Positions 34,552 through 44,991 of a stretch of 64,000 bases of DNA are shown here, in pieces. The DNA comes from Sphingosinicella sp. GTDB taxonomy: Bacteria > Pseudomonadota > Alphaproteobacteria > Sphingomonadales > Sphingomonadaceae. The notes under the pieces were generated by a model, which saw nothing but the letters and a program-made list of their open reading frames with translations, made no database searches and had not been told where the DNA came from. Every line of letters begins with the position of its first letter. Positions within the stretch are counted from its first letter, which is position 1. Location of the stretch: contig JACDEE010000010.1 of NCBI GenBank assembly GCA_013816585.1, forward strand, positions 1 to 64,000, given 5' to 3'. A program made the position numbers and the translations under genes.

Positions 34552-36657
34552 GTGAAACGAAGCATCTTGTTGGCAGGAATGGCGATAATGGCAGGTTTGG
34601 GTTCGATCGCAGGTGCTGAAGTGGCGCAGGAAGACCCGTTCATCTGGCTTGAGGAAATCGAGGGCGAAAAGGCACTTGCCTGGGCGCGGGCGGAAAATGC
34701 CAAGACGTTCGGAGTGCTGGAAGCCGACCCGCGCTTCGCCGTATTCCGGGACCGCGCGCTGGATATCCTGCAGGCGCAGGACCGCATTCCGGTCGTCTCC
34801 ATCCAGGCCAATGGCCTTTACAATTTCTGGCAGGACCAGTCGCATGTTCGCGGGCTGTGGCGCCGTACGACGATGGAAAGCTATCAAGGCGCGCAGCCTG
34901 AGTGGGAAACAATGCTGGACATCGACGCGCTGGCCAAGGCGGAAAATGCCAATTGGGTGTTCAAGGGCGCCAATTGCCTTGCGCCGGATTATCGCCGTTG
35001 CCTCGTCGTCTTGTCCGACGGAGGCAAGGATGCCAGCGTGCTTCGTGAATTCGATACGGTCGAAAAGCGCTTCGTCGACGGCGGCTTCAATCTCCCCGAA
35101 TCCAAGCAGAATGCGACCTGGGTCGATCAGGACACCTTATTGGTGTCGCGCGATTGGGGGCCGGGCACGATGACCAAGTCGGGCTATCCCTTTGTCATCA
35201 AGGAACTGAAGCGGGGCCAGTCGCTCGATCAGGCACGCGAACTGTTCCGCGGCACCGAAGGCGATGTTTCTACATCGGCCTTCGTCCTCCGCGACGGCGA
35301 CGGCGCAGTCCATGGCATCGGCGCGCAGCGCGCGGTCGACTTCTTCAATTCCGAATATAGTCTTCTGACCGATGCCGGCCCAGTGAAACTTCCGTTGCCG
35401 GCAAAGTCCGACGTGAGCGGCATCATCGACGGCCGGCTGCTCGTTTCGGTGAGGGAAGACTGGACACCCGCACCGGGCCGGGCGTTCAAATCCGGGTCGC
35501 TGGTATCGTACGATCTCGTCGAATGGAAACGCGATCCGGCCGCCGCGCAGCCATCTTTGGTGTTCCAGCCGGGGCCCCGCCAGACGCTGAGGGAGGTGGT
35601 AACGACCAAGAACAAGCTGATTCTGTCGATCCTCGACAATGTCCTCGGCCAGGCTTTTACCTATGATTATAGCGGCGGCGCTTGGCAGCGCACGCCGATC
35701 GATCTTCCCAAGAACAGCACGATCGGGATCACGGCCGCGTCCGATGTCGACGATCGGGCGATGTTCACCATCACCGATTATCTGACGCCGACGACGCTGT
35801 CGCTTTATGACGGGGCCGCCAACAAGGTGACTGCGATCAAATCCTCTCCAGCGCGTTTCGATAGCTCGAAGCATGTGATCGAACAGCTGGAGGCGGTTTC
35901 CAAGGACAGCGCAAAAATCCCGTACTTTCTGGTTAGGCCAAAGGACTTCAAGCGGGACGGAAGTACCCCGACCCTGCTTTATGGTTATGGCGGGTTCGAA
36001 GTCAGCATGGTGCCCAATTATTCGGGTACGATGGGCAAGCTGTGGCTGGAACAGGGCAATGCCTATGTCGTCGCCAATCTTCGGGGCGGCGGCGAATTCG
36101 GGCCCGCTTGGCACCAGAGCGCGCAGGGCGCCAACAAGCAGCGGACGTGGGATGATTTCATCGCGGTCGCCGAGGATCTGGTGAAACGCAAGATAAGCAG
36201 CCCGCGCAGGCTTGGCGTGATCGGCGGCAGCCAGGGTGGCCTGCTGGTTGGTACCGCCCTGACGCAGCGGCCCGATCTGTTCAACGCCGCGATCGTCCAG
36301 GTGCCCTTGTTCGACATGATGCGTTATCACAAGTTGGGCGCCGGAGCGTCCTGGGTCGGCGAATATGGCAATCCGGAAGATCCGGCCCAGCGCGCGTGGA
36401 TTGAAGGCTATTCGCCCTATCAAAAGCTGGTCGCGGGCAAAAAATTCCCGACGCCTTTCTTTCTCACCTCCACCAAGGATGACCGCGTCCATCCGGCGCA
36501 CGGCCGCAAGGCGGCGGCGCGGATGAATGCGCTTGGCCAGCCTTATTATTATTACGAGAATATCGACGGGGGCCATTCCGCCGCCGCCAATCTGGCGGAA
36601 AGCGCCCGTTTCAACGCGCTGCAATATGTCTATGCAACCCGGCAACTGGCCGATTGA
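34552..36657 (+). CDS. Prolyl-oligopeptidase family (S9) peptidase
   Basis: 701 residues from the GTG at 34552 (GGGAGG 8 bases upstream). A signal peptide (ILLAGMAIMAGLGSIAGA) indicates periplasmic or extracytoplasmic location. A seven-blade propeller precedes the catalytic domain with GGSQGG (Ser), TSTKDDRVHP (Asp) and DGGHSAA (His). Cleaves short Pro-containing peptides. Confidence 0.92.
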   Translation: MKRSILLAGMAIMAGLGSIAGAEVAQEDPFIWLEEIEGEKALAWARAENAKTFGVLEADPRFAVFRDRALDILQAQDRIPVVSIQANGLYNFWQDQSHVRGLWRRTTMESYQGAQPEWETMLDIDALAKAENANWVFKGANCLAPDYRRCLVVLSDGGKDASVLREFDTVEKRFVDGGFNLPESKQNATWVDQDTLLVSRDWGPGTMTKSGYPFVIKELKRGQSLDQARELFRGTEGDVSTSAFVLRDGDGAVHGIGAQRAVDFFNSEYSLLTDAGPVKLPLPAKSDVSGIIDGRLLVSVREDWTPAPGRAFKSGSLVSYDLVEWKRDPAAAQPSLVFQPGPRQTLREVVTTKNKLILSILDNVLGQAFTYDYSGGAWQRTPIDLPKNSTIGITAASDVDDRAMFTITDYLTPTTLSLYDGAANKVTAIKSSPARFDSSKHVIEQLEAVSKDSAKIPYFLVRPKDFKRDGSTPTLLYGYGGFEVSMVPNYSGTMGKLWLEQGNAYVVANLRGGGEFGPAWHQSAQGANKQRTWDDFIAVAEDLVKRKISSPRRLGVIGGSQGGLLVGTALTQRPDLFNAAIVQVPLFDMMRYHKLGAGASWVGEYGNPEDPAQRAWIEGYSPYQKLVAGKKFPTPFFLTSTKDDRVHPAHGRKAAARMNALGQPYYYYENIDGGHSAAANLAESARFNALQYVYATRQLAD

Positions 36658-36677
36658 TCGGGCCTGACCTTGCCTCC

Positions 36678-36706
36678 CTCCCTCTGGCGTCTTAGGCCAG
36701 AGGGAG
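36678..36706. repeat. Perfect 11-bp hairpin before the aromatic-CoA operon
   Basis: CTCCCTCTGGC (36678-36688) pairs with GCCAGAGGGAG (36696-36706) across a 7-base loop. It lies between the S9 peptidase stop and the next ATG, ending 15 bases before the latter. No T-run, so it may be a terminator without a tail, a leader structure or a processing site. Confidence 0.45.
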
Positions 36707-36721
36707 AAAAGGGAGAGGGCC

Positions 36722-39013
36722 ATGCGGATCGCGTGCCTGGGCGGCGGACCCGCCGGGCTCTATTTCGCAATTTCGATGAAGCTGCGCGACCCGGCGCATC
36801 ATATCGACCTGTTCGAACGCAACCGGCCGAATGACACGTTCGGCTGGGGCGTGGTCTTTTCCGACCAGACGGTCGAAAATTTGATCGCGAACGATCCAAT
36901 CAGCGGAGCGACGATACAGGGCGATTTCGCCCATTGGGACGATATCGACGTCCATATTCACGGCACGACGATCCGGTCGTCGGGCCACGGTTTCATCGGG
37001 ATAGGACGCAAGCGCCTGCTCAATATCCTGCAGCAGCGCGCGCGCGAACTGGGGGTGAGTCTTCATTTCGAGCATGAGGCGAGCGCCGATCTTGCCGACT
37101 GGGCGGGCTATGATCTGGTGATCGCGGCCGACGGCGCCAACAGCCTGATCCGCACCCGATATGAGGAGCATTTCGGGCTCGATATCCAGCAGCGGAAAAA
37201 CAAATTCTTCTGGTTCGGAACGCACAAGGTTTTCGAAGCCTTCACCTTCGCATTCGAAGAGACGGCGGCCGGCTGGGTCTGGGCTCACGCCTATCGCTTC
37301 GACGATAATCTATCGACATTCATCGTCGAATGCGCGCCCGACACCTGGGAAAGCCTGGGGCTGGGCCGAATGAGTCAAGGTGAAGCGATTGCCTTGTGCG
37401 AAAGCATCTTCGCCAAATATCTGGATGGCAACAGCCTCCAATCCAACGCGGCGCATCGCGTAGGCCCCGAGGCCTGGTTGAATTTCCGACGGATTATCTG
37501 CGATCGCTGGTCCTTCCGGAATTTGATCCTGCTGGGGGATGCGGCGCACACCGCGCATTTCTCGATCGGATCCGGGACCAAGCTAGCGCTTGAAGATGCG
37601 ATCAAGTTGGCCGAAGTGCTGAACCGACCTGGCCTCGCGCATCAAGCGGCGCTGGAGGAATATCAGAACGAACGGAATGTCGAGGTCCTGAAGCTTCAGA
37701 ATTCGGCGCGAAACTCGACCGAATGGTTCGAGACGCTGGACCGTTATCTTCATTTCGAACCGATCCAGTTCGCTTATTCCCTGCTGACCCGCAGCCAGCG
37801 GGTCAGCCACGAAAATCTACGCCTTCGCGACAAGCCCTGGCTGGAAAATGTCGAACGCTGGTTCCAGTCCAAGGCGCTTGGAACGCCGGTAAACGATCCC
37901 GCGCCGCCCATGTTCGCCCCTTATCAATTGCGCGATATGAAATTGGCGAACCGCGTGGTCGTGTCGCCGATGGCGATGTATTCGGCGACGGACGGCCTGC
38001 CGAACGACTTTCACCTCGTTCATTACGGGACGCGCGCGCAGGGCGGCGCGGGCCTTGTTTATACCGAGATGACCTGCGTTTCACCCGACGCGCGCATTAC
38101 CCCGGGTTGCGCGGGGATGTACGATCGGGCGCATGGGGAAGCATGGAAACGGATCGTCGACTTCGTCCACTCCCACTCGGCAGCCAGGATATGCCTCCAG
38201 TTGGGCCATAGCGGCGCAAAGGGTTCGACCCGCGTGGGATGGGAAGGCTATGACGTGCCGCTGGACCACGACAATTGGCCGCTCATCGCCGCATCGGATG
38301 TGGCCTGGAGCGCCGACAATCAGGTGCCGCGCCCGATGAACCCGCGCGACATGGACGAGGTGCGCGACCAGTTCGTGGCTTCGGTAAGAATGGCGATCGA
38401 AGCGGGCTTCGATATGGTCGAGCTTCATGCCGCGCACGGTTATCTCCTTTCCAGCTTCATCACACCGCTCACCAACCGGCGGACCGACGAATATGGCGGA
38501 AGCCTGGAAAACCGGCTCCGCTTCCCGCTGGAGATTTTCACTGCGATGCGGGCAGCCTGGCCGTCTGAAAAGCCGATGTCGGTTCGCATATCGGCCAATG
38601 ACTGGATGGGTGATCAGGGCGTGACACCAGCCGAAGCGGTCGGGATCGCCCGCGCCTTTACCGAAGCGGGCGCCGACCTGATCGATGTCTCGGCCGGCCA
38701 GACCTGGGCCGAATGCAGTCCGGTCTATGGCCGGATGTTCCAGACCCCATTCGCCGATCAGATACGCAACGAGGCCCGCGTTTCGACCATGGCGGTGGGC
38801 AATATTTACGAAAGCGATCATGTGAATTCGATCCTCGCCGCCGGCCGGGCGGACCTGGTCGCGCTGGCGCGGCCGCATCTGGTCGATCCGATGTGGATGC
38901 TGCGCGCCGCCGCGGCCCAGGATTATCGGGACATAAAGGTGCCCTCGCCCTATCTGGGTGGAATGTCGCAGCTTGCCCGAAACCTTGCCCGCGAAGCGGA
39001 GATGAAGGCCTGA
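36722..39013 (+). CDS. Fused FAD monooxygenase / OYE-type reductase acting on an aromatic CoA ester
   Basis: 763 residues. N-terminal FAD-dependent monooxygenase ([37 protein letters not shown]) followed by an Old-Yellow-Enzyme-like FMN domain from about 394 ([44 protein letters not shown]). This fusion is 2-aminobenzoyl-CoA monooxygenase/reductase or salicylyl-CoA 5-hydroxylase. First gene of a six-gene run with ATGA, GTGA and TGATG overlaps. Confidence 0.88.
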   Translation: MRIACLGGGPAGLYFAISMKLRDPAHHIDLFERNRPNDTFGWGVVFSDQTVENLIANDPISGATIQGDFAHWDDIDVHIHGTTIRSSGHGFIGIGRKRLLNILQQRARELGVSLHFEHEASADLADWAGYDLVIAADGANSLIRTRYEEHFGLDIQQRKNKFFWFGTHKVFEAFTFAFEETAAGWVWAHAYRFDDNLSTFIVECAPDTWESLGLGRMSQGEAIALCESIFAKYLDGNSLQSNAAHRVGPEAWLNFRRIICDRWSFRNLILLGDAAHTAHFSIGSGTKLALEDAIKLAEVLNRPGLAHQAALEEYQNERNVEVLKLQNSARNSTEWFETLDRYLHFEPIQFAYSLLTRSQRVSHENLRLRDKPWLENVERWFQSKALGTPVNDPAPPMFAPYQLRDMKLANRVVVSPMAMYSATDGLPNDFHLVHYGTRAQGGAGLVYTEMTCVSPDARITPGCAGMYDRAHGEAWKRIVDFVHSHSAARICLQLGHSGAKGSTRVGWEGYDVPLDHDNWPLIAASDVAWSADNQVPRPMNPRDMDEVRDQFVASVRMAIEAGFDMVELHAAHGYLLSSFITPLTNRRTDEYGGSLENRLRFPLEIFTAMRAAWPSEKPMSVRISANDWMGDQGVTPAEAVGIARAFTEAGADLIDVSAGQTWAECSPVYGRMFQTPFADQIRNEARVSTMAVGNIYESDHVNSILAAGRADLVALARPHLVDPMWMLRAAAAQDYRDIKVPSPYLGGMSQLARNLAREAEMKA

Positions 39014-39774
39014 TGCGGCTTTCAGGCCATCATGCGCTGGTGACCGGCGGGGGCACGGGCATCGGCGCCGCCATCGCCAAGGCGCTTGCCGCCGACGGAG
39101 CCAAAGTGACCTTGGTCGGCCGCCGCGAAGACAAATTACGCGAAACCGCCGCCAGGATCGAAGGCGCGGCGATTGCCGTCGCCGATGTGACATCGAGGCC
39201 GCAGGTCGACGCTTCGTTCGTTGCCGCGCGCGCGGCGCACGGCCCCGTCACCATCCTCGTCAACAATGCCGGCGCTGCTTCAAGCGCCCCCTTCGCCGAG
39301 GTTCGGGAGCAGGATTGGCGAAGTATCATGGCGGTCAATCTCGACGCCTTGCTGCATTGCTGTCAGGCCGCTTTGCCCGATCTACTCGCCGCGCCATCGG
39401 CGCGCATCGTGACCATCGCGTCTGTCGCGGGTCTCAAGGGTTATGCCTATGTCGCTCCCTATGTGGCGGCCAAGCATGGCGCTGTCGGGTTGACCCGGGC
39501 GCTTGCCACCGAATTCGTCAAAACGGCCCTCACCGTCAATGCGGTCTGTCCCGGTTTCACCGAAACCGACATGGTTGGGGCGGCCGTGCAGAATATCCAG
39601 GCGAAGACGGGGCGGGGCGCGGACGAAGCCCGGGCCGAACTGGCCAGGTTCAATCCGCAGGGCCGGCTCATCACACCCGAGGAAGTGGCGAGCGCCGTGC
39701 TCTGGCTTTGCCTTGCCGAGAATGGATCGGTGACCGGTCAGGCGATCCCGATTGCCGGTGGAGAGATAATGTGA
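39013..39774 (+). CDS. SDR-family oxidoreductase of the aromatic-CoA operon
   Basis: 253 residues. Classical SDR with [16 protein letters not shown], an active-site Ser in VTIASVAG and YVAAK. Its ATG shares one base with the monooxygenase stop (TGATG). Probably acts as a 3-hydroxyacyl-CoA dehydrogenase-like step. Confidence 0.88.
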   Translation: MRLSGHHALVTGGGTGIGAAIAKALAADGAKVTLVGRREDKLRETAARIEGAAIAVADVTSRPQVDASFVAARAAHGPVTILVNNAGAASSAPFAEVREQDWRSIMAVNLDALLHCCQAALPDLLAAPSARIVTIASVAGLKGYAYVAPYVAAKHGAVGLTRALATEFVKTALTVNAVCPGFTETDMVGAAVQNIQAKTGRGADEARAELARFNPQGRLITPEEVASAVLWLCLAENGSVTGQAIPIAGGEIM

Positions 39775-40580
39775 ATCCGAAAGATTTCGCCCCTCAGCAT
39801 TTCGGCTGGACCTTTTCGGATGGGGTGGCGACCGTCACGCTCAACCGGCCCGAGCGCAAGAACCCGCTCACCTTCGAAAGCTATGCCGAACTTCGCGACC
39901 TGTTTCGGGACCTGGTTTACGCGAGCGACGTGAAGGCGGTCGTAATCGCCGGGGCCGGCGGTAATTTCAGTTCCGGCGGCGACGTGCATGAGATCATCGG
40001 TCCGTTAACCGGGATGGACATACCCGGTCTGCTCAAATTCACGCGAATGACCGGCGATCTGGTGAAGGCGATGCGGGCCTGCCCGCAGCCGATCATCGCG
40101 GCCCTGGACGGGATATGCGTCGGAGCGGGCGCGATCGTCGCGATGGCTTCCGACATCAGGCTGGCATCGCCCGCGACCAAAACGGCTTTCCTCTTCACCC
40201 GGGTTGGCCTCGCCGGATGCGACATGGGCGCGTGCGCGATCCTGCCGCGCATCATCGGCCAGGGCAGGGCTTCGGAGCTCTTGTTTACTGGCCGGGTAAT
40301 GAGCGCCGAGGAAGGCGCCGCCTGGGGCTTTCACAATCGTCTGGTCGCCGCGGACCAGCTTTTGGGCGAAGCGGAGGCATTGGCACGGTCGTTGGCGGTG
40401 GGGCCGACCTTCGCGCATGGCATCACCAAGATGCAGCTCAACAACGAATGGGCGGTCAGCCTGGAGACCGCGATCGAAATGGAGGCGCAGGCGCAGGCCA
40501 TCTGCATGGCCACAAACGATTTCCGCCGGGCGTTCGAGGCGTTCGCTGCCAAACAGACCCCAGAATTCAAGGGCGATTGA
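39771..40580 (+). CDS. Enoyl-CoA hydratase/isomerase family protein
   Basis: 269 residues. Oxyanion-hole segment [11 protein letters not shown] and the helix start [20 protein letters not shown]. The second acidic catalytic position reads GCDMGA, Asp rather than the usual Glu. GTG at 39771 overlaps the SDR stop (GTGA). Confidence 0.88.
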   Translation: MNPKDFAPQHFGWTFSDGVATVTLNRPERKNPLTFESYAELRDLFRDLVYASDVKAVVIAGAGGNFSSGGDVHEIIGPLTGMDIPGLLKFTRMTGDLVKAMRACPQPIIAALDGICVGAGAIVAMASDIRLASPATKTAFLFTRVGLAGCDMGACAILPRIIGQGRASELLFTGRVMSAEEGAAWGFHNRLVAADQLLGEAEALARSLAVGPTFAHGITKMQLNNEWAVSLETAIEMEAQAQAICMATNDFRRAFEAFAAKQTPEFKGD

Positions 40581-41746
40581 TGCCGGATCGCTCGTTTCTC
40601 GACTGGCCCTTCCTCGACGACAGCCACCGGAAGCTTGGGGAGGAGCTGGAACTTTGGTGCGAAGCGGAGCTCGCGGAAGAACATGGCGAAGATGTCGATG
40701 CCGAATGCGTCGCCCTGGTCCGCAAACTGGGTCAGGGGGGCTGGCTCCGTTATTGCGTCCCCGCCGCCTTTGGTGGGTTGCACGAGACGCTGGACGTCCG
40801 GTCGCTCGCGCTCATCCGGGAAATTTTGGCACGGCATTCCGGCCTGGCCGATTTCGCCTTCGCGATGCAGGGGCTCGGTTCCGGGACGATCACCTTGTTC
40901 GGCACCGACCAACAGAAGCACACTTATCTTCCCGCCGTTGCCAAAGGCAAAAAAATCGCCGCCTTCGCCCTCACTGAACCGCGATCAGGTTCGGATGTCG
41001 CGGCCATGGAAACCAGCGCGGTCGAAGCGGCCGGCGGCTATCGGATCGACGGATCGAAAACCTATATCTCGAACGGCGGCATTGCCGATTATTACGTACT
41101 CTTTGCGCGCACTGGCGAAGGGCAGGGGCATCGCGGGATATCCGCCTTCATCGTCGACGCCGACACGGACGGTTTGCTGATATCGGAGCGGATTCAGGTC
41201 ATGGCGCCGCACCCGCTGGCCACCCTGAAGTTTGACGGGATGAAACTGAATTCCGACGCCCTGCTCGGCGAGCGGGGGCAGGGGTTTGCCGCGGCGATGG
41301 CGACGCTCGACATTTTCCGTACCACCGTGGGTGCCGCCGCGCTCGGCTTTGCCCGCCGTGCGCTGGACGAAGCGACCAGCCGGGCGCTGAACCGCAGGCT
41401 TGGCGACGGTCTGCTTTCGGACAATCCGATTACGCAATCGAAGCTGGCGGAAATGATCCTGGACGTCGATTCCTCCGCCTTGCTCATCTACCGGGCTGCC
41501 TGGCTGCGTGACGTGCAGGGACAGCGCAATAGCCGAGAGGCCGCGCTTGCCAAGCTTCACGCCACCGACAGCGCGCAGAAGGTAATCGACAAGGCGGTGC
41601 AATTGTTCGGCGGCCTCGGCGTTACCCACGGAGTAGCTGTGGAGCGCCTTTATCGCGAAATTCGCGCCTTACGCATTTATGAGGGAGCATCCGAAGTGCA
41701 GAAGATCGTGATCGCACGCAATCACCTGGCGGCTTTTGCAGAATGA
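40580..41746 (+). CDS. Acyl-CoA dehydrogenase
   Basis: 388 residues. Signatures [38 protein letters not shown] and [17 protein letters not shown], the last with the catalytic Glu. ATG at 40580 shares one base with the upstream stop (TGATG). Oxidises an acyl-CoA intermediate, FAD-linked. Confidence 0.9.
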   Translation: MPDRSFLDWPFLDDSHRKLGEELELWCEAELAEEHGEDVDAECVALVRKLGQGGWLRYCVPAAFGGLHETLDVRSLALIREILARHSGLADFAFAMQGLGSGTITLFGTDQQKHTYLPAVAKGKKIAAFALTEPRSGSDVAAMETSAVEAAGGYRIDGSKTYISNGGIADYYVLFARTGEGQGHRGISAFIVDADTDGLLISERIQVMAPHPLATLKFDGMKLNSDALLGERGQGFAAAMATLDIFRTTVGAAALGFARRALDEATSRALNRRLGDGLLSDNPITQSKLAEMILDVDSSALLIYRAAWLRDVQGQRNSREAALAKLHATDSAQKVIDKAVQLFGGLGVTHGVAVERLYREIRALRIYEGASEVQKIVIARNHLAAFAE

Positions 41747-42138
41747 GGGAATTGCTGCCCCCCGGCTGGCCGCGTCCCAAAGGTTATGCCAACGGCATCG
41801 CCGCCCGCGGCCGAATGATCTTCACCGCTGGCGTGGTCGGATGGGACGAACAGGAACATTTCGTTTCCGAAAATCTGGTCGGCCAGTTTCGGCAGGTGTT
41901 GATCAACACGCTTGCCATACTCAAGGAAGGCGGGGCCAGCCCGGAACATGTCGTCCGCATGACCTGGTATGTGACCGACCGGCAGGATTATGTCCGCAAC
42001 ATCGCTGAAATCGGCGCCATCTATCGCGAGCTGATGGGCAAATGCTATCCCGTCATGGCGGTGGTGCAGGTGGTAGCCCTGGTCGATCCCGCGGCGCGGG
42101 TCGAAATCGAAACGACGGCGGTGGTCCCCGACGAATGA
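41743..42138 (+). CDS. RidA-family deaminase
   Basis: 131 residues. RidA/YjgF-like ([49 protein letters not shown]). RidA proteins hydrolyse enamines and imines. Its place here fits removal of the amino group as an imine after reduction of aminobenzoyl-CoA. ATGA overlaps on both sides. Confidence 0.87.
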   Translation: MRELLPPGWPRPKGYANGIAARGRMIFTAGVVGWDEQEHFVSENLVGQFRQVLINTLAILKEGGASPEHVVRMTWYVTDRQDYVRNIAEIGAIYRELMGKCYPVMAVVQVVALVDPAARVEIETTAVVPDE

Positions 42139-43727
42139 TCAGCGCGCATGTCGACAGCTTCGTCCGCGATCGGCTGCCGTCCGCCGAAGCGCAGCCGGAA
42201 TTTCTGTTCGACCGGCCGGAACTGCAATATCCTGATCGGCTCAATGCGGCGGTCGAGCTGATCGGCAGGGCTGACCCGGAGACACTGGCGATCCTCAACG
42301 ACAAGGGCGCCTGGACCTGTGGCGAGATGGATGATCTTTCCGATCTTATCGCCCGGCTTTTGGTCGATCAGGAAGGCCTCGTCCCCGGCAACCGCGTGTT
42401 GCTGCGCGGTCCCAATAATGCGATGCTGTTCGCCTCGTGGCTTGGGGTGTTGAAAGCGGGCGGCGTGGTGGTGGCCACCATGCCGATCCTTCGCGCCGGC
42501 GAAATCGAAACGATCATCGAACGCGCCGAGATCAGTCATTCGATCATCGATGCGCGATGCCTGGAAGATTATCGTCCAGCGCACGAAAAGACGGGCAAAA
42601 TCCGGTCTCTTCTTACTTATGAAGGCGACGCCGGCACCGGCGATCTGGAAGCAAAACTGAAGAGCGTCGCGCCCGGTTTCAAGGCGGTGGAGACGCATCG
42701 CGACGATCCCGCCTTGATCGCCTTCACCTCAGGCACGACCGGCAAACCCAAAGGCTGCGTCCATTATCATCGCGACATCCTCGCCTCGGCCGACGCCTTT
42801 GCGGGGAACATATTGAAGCCTTTGCCCGGCGACCGCTGGGCCTGTTCGGCGCCGATCGCCTTCACCTTCGGCCTCGGTCAAGCACTCATCTTCCCCTGGC
42901 GCTTCGGCGGTACGGCGGTGACGATCGAGACTCCGAACCCGGCGGCCTTGCTCGACGCCGTACGGCGCCACAAGGTCACGATCCTCGCCACGGCGCCCAC
43001 AGCCTACAAGGCGATGCTTGGATTTATCGAAGACCGGGACGTCGCCCATCTCCGCGTCTGTGTTTCGGCCGGCGAGCATCTCCCGGCTGCGACATGGCAT
43101 GACTGGAAAGAGGCGACGGGAATTTCGATCGTCGACGGGATCGGCGCGACCGAGATGATGCATATCTTCATCTCGGCATCTGGAGAAGATATCAGGCCCG
43201 GTGCGACGGGCAAAGCGGTTCCCGGTTATCGCGCCTGCGTGGTGGATGATGATGGCCAAATCCTACCGCCCCCCGCGGATGGCCGCCTTGCCGTAAAGGG
43301 CCCGACCGGCTGCCGCTATTTCGATGACGAGCGCCAGTCGGCTTATGTGCAAAAGGGCTGGAACCTGACCGGCGACACCTATCGTCAGGACGGAGAGGGC
43401 TATTTCTGGTACTTGGCCCGATCCGACGACATGATCATATCCTCGGGCTATAATATTGCCGCGCCCGAGGTGGAGAATGCGCTCTACACACATCCTTCAG
43501 TCCAGGAATGCGCGGTGATCGGGATCCAGTGCGAGGAACGCGGCCAGAAGGTGAAGGCCTATGTCGTCGCCTCCGTCCCGGTGAGCGAAACCGAGCTTCA
43601 GGATCATGTGAAGAAAGCGATCGCACCCTATAAATATCCGCGCGAGATCGAGTTCGTCGATGCGCTTCCCCGAACGGCCACCGGCAAGCTCCAGCGATAC
43701 GCGTTGCGCGACGGGCAGGCCCGATAA
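42135..43727 (+). CDS. Aryl-CoA ligase, 2-aminobenzoate/benzoate-CoA ligase type
   Basis: 530 residues. AMP-binding P-loop FTSGTTGKPKG, GIGATEMMHIFIS, the hinge SDDMIISSGYNIAAPEVE and catalytic Lys in RTATGKLQRYAL. Belongs to the benzoate/2-aminobenzoate-CoA ligase group. ATG overlaps the RidA stop by 4 bases. Last gene of the operon; activates the aromatic acid for the upstream enzymes. Confidence 0.88.
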   Translation: MISAHVDSFVRDRLPSAEAQPEFLFDRPELQYPDRLNAAVELIGRADPETLAILNDKGAWTCGEMDDLSDLIARLLVDQEGLVPGNRVLLRGPNNAMLFASWLGVLKAGGVVVATMPILRAGEIETIIERAEISHSIIDARCLEDYRPAHEKTGKIRSLLTYEGDAGTGDLEAKLKSVAPGFKAVETHRDDPALIAFTSGTTGKPKGCVHYHRDILASADAFAGNILKPLPGDRWACSAPIAFTFGLGQALIFPWRFGGTAVTIETPNPAALLDAVRRHKVTILATAPTAYKAMLGFIEDRDVAHLRVCVSAGEHLPAATWHDWKEATGISIVDGIGATEMMHIFISASGEDIRPGATGKAVPGYRACVVDDDGQILPPPADGRLAVKGPTGCRYFDDERQSAYVQKGWNLTGDTYRQDGEGYFWYLARSDDMIISSGYNIAAPEVENALYTHPSVQECAVIGIQCEERGQKVKAYVVASVPVSETELQDHVKKAIAPYKYPREIEFVDALPRTATGKLQRYALRDGQAR

Positions 43728-43787
43728 CGTCGAAATAGTTTACAAGTTGGTAACCATATATTTTCAGAAAGCCCGCATTTCCGCGAC

Positions 43788-43802
43788 TGGTACGCTTCTT
43801 GC
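43788..43802 (+). promoter_or_regulatory. Sigma-54-type promoter before small membrane protein
   Basis: TGGTACGCTTCTTGC fits the -24/-12 pattern with GG and GC separated by exactly 10 bases. Transcription would start near 43813, only 2 bases before the ATG at 43815. Confidence 0.5.
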
Positions 43803-43814
43803 CTATGTTCCCGC

Positions 43815-44096
43815 ATGTTCAAGAAGATCGCACGGCTGTTCATCATCAAGACCAGGTTCGACGCCATGGCCGTTATCTACGCCCTGGCTTTGGGGGCCGT
43901 CACCCGGGGGCTAGGCTATCTCGATCAATATCCGGGCCTCGGGGGCTGGCTGTTATTCGCCGCCTGCACTGGCGCCGTCTTCATGGCCGGCGCCAAGATT
44001 TTGGACGCAACCCGGCCCGATAATGGGGAAAGGCGCCGCCACTCCGATCCTGGACGGCTTGACGATCAATCCAGGCTGGGCGGCTTCACCCGATAA
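43815..44096 (+). CDS. Small membrane protein near the psp locus
   Basis: 93 residues. MFKKIARLFIIKTRFDAMAVIYALALGAVTRG with two hydrophobic segments and a charged C-tail (ATRPDNGERRRHSDP). Similar proteins lie near psp genes in sphingomonads, from memory. A sigma-54-type promoter is directly upstream. Function unknown. Confidence 0.7.
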   Translation: MFKKIARLFIIKTRFDAMAVIYALALGAVTRGLGYLDQYPGLGGWLLFAACTGAVFMAGAKILDATRPDNGERRRHSDPGRLDDQSRLGGFTR

Positions 44097-44098
44097 GA

Positions 44099-44722
44099 TC
44101 AGTCGAGCGGTTTCAAATCCCCGTCGCCGGCGATCCTGAGCGCGTCGGCAAGGCTTTTCACACCCAGCCGCTGCATCATGTTGGCGCGGTGCATCTCGGC
44201 GGTTCGAAGGCTGATCCCAAACCGATGCGCGATCAGCTTGTTGGGCATTCCCGCAAGCAAGCCGCGAAGAACTTCGCGTTCGCGCTCGGTAAGGCTCGCG
44301 ACGCGGCTTTTGGCCTCGCGCCTCCGTTCGGACTCGCCGGCCTCGGTTTCCAGCAAGGCAGCGGCGCGCTGCAGCGAGGCGTGGAGCAGATCTTCCTCGA
44401 ACGGCTTTTCGAGGAAATCGATCGCGCCCAGCTTCATCGTCTCCACGGCCAGCGCGACTTCGCCGTGACCCGTCATGATGATCACCGGCCAGCTGATATC
44501 CCGCCGCGCGAGTTCGCCAAGCACCTCGATTCCGTCAATGTCCGGCATTCGAACGTCCAGCAGGATGCAGCCAGGTTCAAGATGGTCGAGACTGTCGATG
44601 AAATCGCCGCCGCTGGCAAAGGGGCGTGAGCGTGTGCCCGACGTACCCAGCATGAAGCTGATCGATGACCGCACGTCCCGGTCGTCGTCGACGATATAGA
44701 TAATGGAATCGATGCCCCTCAC
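44099..44722 (-). CDS. FixJ-type two-component response regulator
   Basis: 207 residues. Receiver domain (IIYIVDDDRDVRSSI, phosphorylation Asp in CILLDVRMPD, GHGEVALAVETMKLGAIDFLEKPF) and a C-terminal LuxR/NarL helix-turn-helix (SLTEREREVLRGLLAGMPNKLIAHRFGISLRTAEMHR). FixJ-like; it has no AAA+ domain so it cannot itself activate sigma-54. Start (GTG 44722) is uncertain. Divergent from the psp operon; the two convergent genes end two bases apart. Confidence 0.88.
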   Translation of the reverse strand: MRGIDSIIYIVDDDRDVRSSISFMLGTSGTRSRPFASGGDFIDSLDHLEPGCILLDVRMPDIDGIEVLGELARRDISWPVIIMTGHGEVALAVETMKLGAIDFLEKPFEEDLLHASLQRAAALLETEAGESERRREAKSRVASLTEREREVLRGLLAGMPNKLIAHRFGISLRTAEMHRANMMQRLGVKSLADALRIAGDGDLKPLD

Positions 44723-44812
44723 CGGGACAGGGATAGTCCAGTAGCGAGTGACAGGAAACCGGAATTGACCTGCGGAGATTACTGTAGGCCAAAACTGCCC
44801 GCTCCGGTTGGG

Positions 44813-44831
44813 AATGTTTTCGCCAAACATT
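44813..44831. promoter_or_regulatory. Inverted repeat, candidate enhancer of the psp promoter
   Basis: AATGTTT-TCGCC-AAACATT is a perfect 7-bp dyad centred about 114 bp upstream of the start expected for the sigma-54 promoter at 44911. That distance is normal for a bacterial enhancer-binding protein site. It also sits about 90 bp upstream of the FixJ-type gene. Confidence 0.4.
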
Positions 44832-44910
44832 GGTAAAAACTCCCATCGCGTCTGGTCACGAGCGGCTGTTCCAGTGATAAAATCCCCGCAAACCTGCCAT
44901 TTCTTTCAAT

Positions 44911-44926
44911 TGGCACGGCTCTTGAA
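44911..44926 (+). promoter_or_regulatory. Sigma-54-type promoter of the psp operon
   Basis: TGGCACGGCTCTTGAA has the TGGCACG block at -24 and TTG at -12 in the correct spacing (GG-N10-GA). The GC of the -12 element is GA here. It reads toward the small TM gene and pspA. Confidence 0.65.
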
Positions 44927-44991
44927 ATACTACTCGGCACACCGCCGGATCACAGGCGGAAATGAACGAAACAGATTTCAGGGAGACCGAC

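Noticed and set aside
35137-36723. 528-codon minus-strand frame over the S9 peptidase
   Set aside because: Opposite strand holds catalytic GGSQGG and His motifs in proper spacing; the antisense protein is Arg/Ile-rich without domains.
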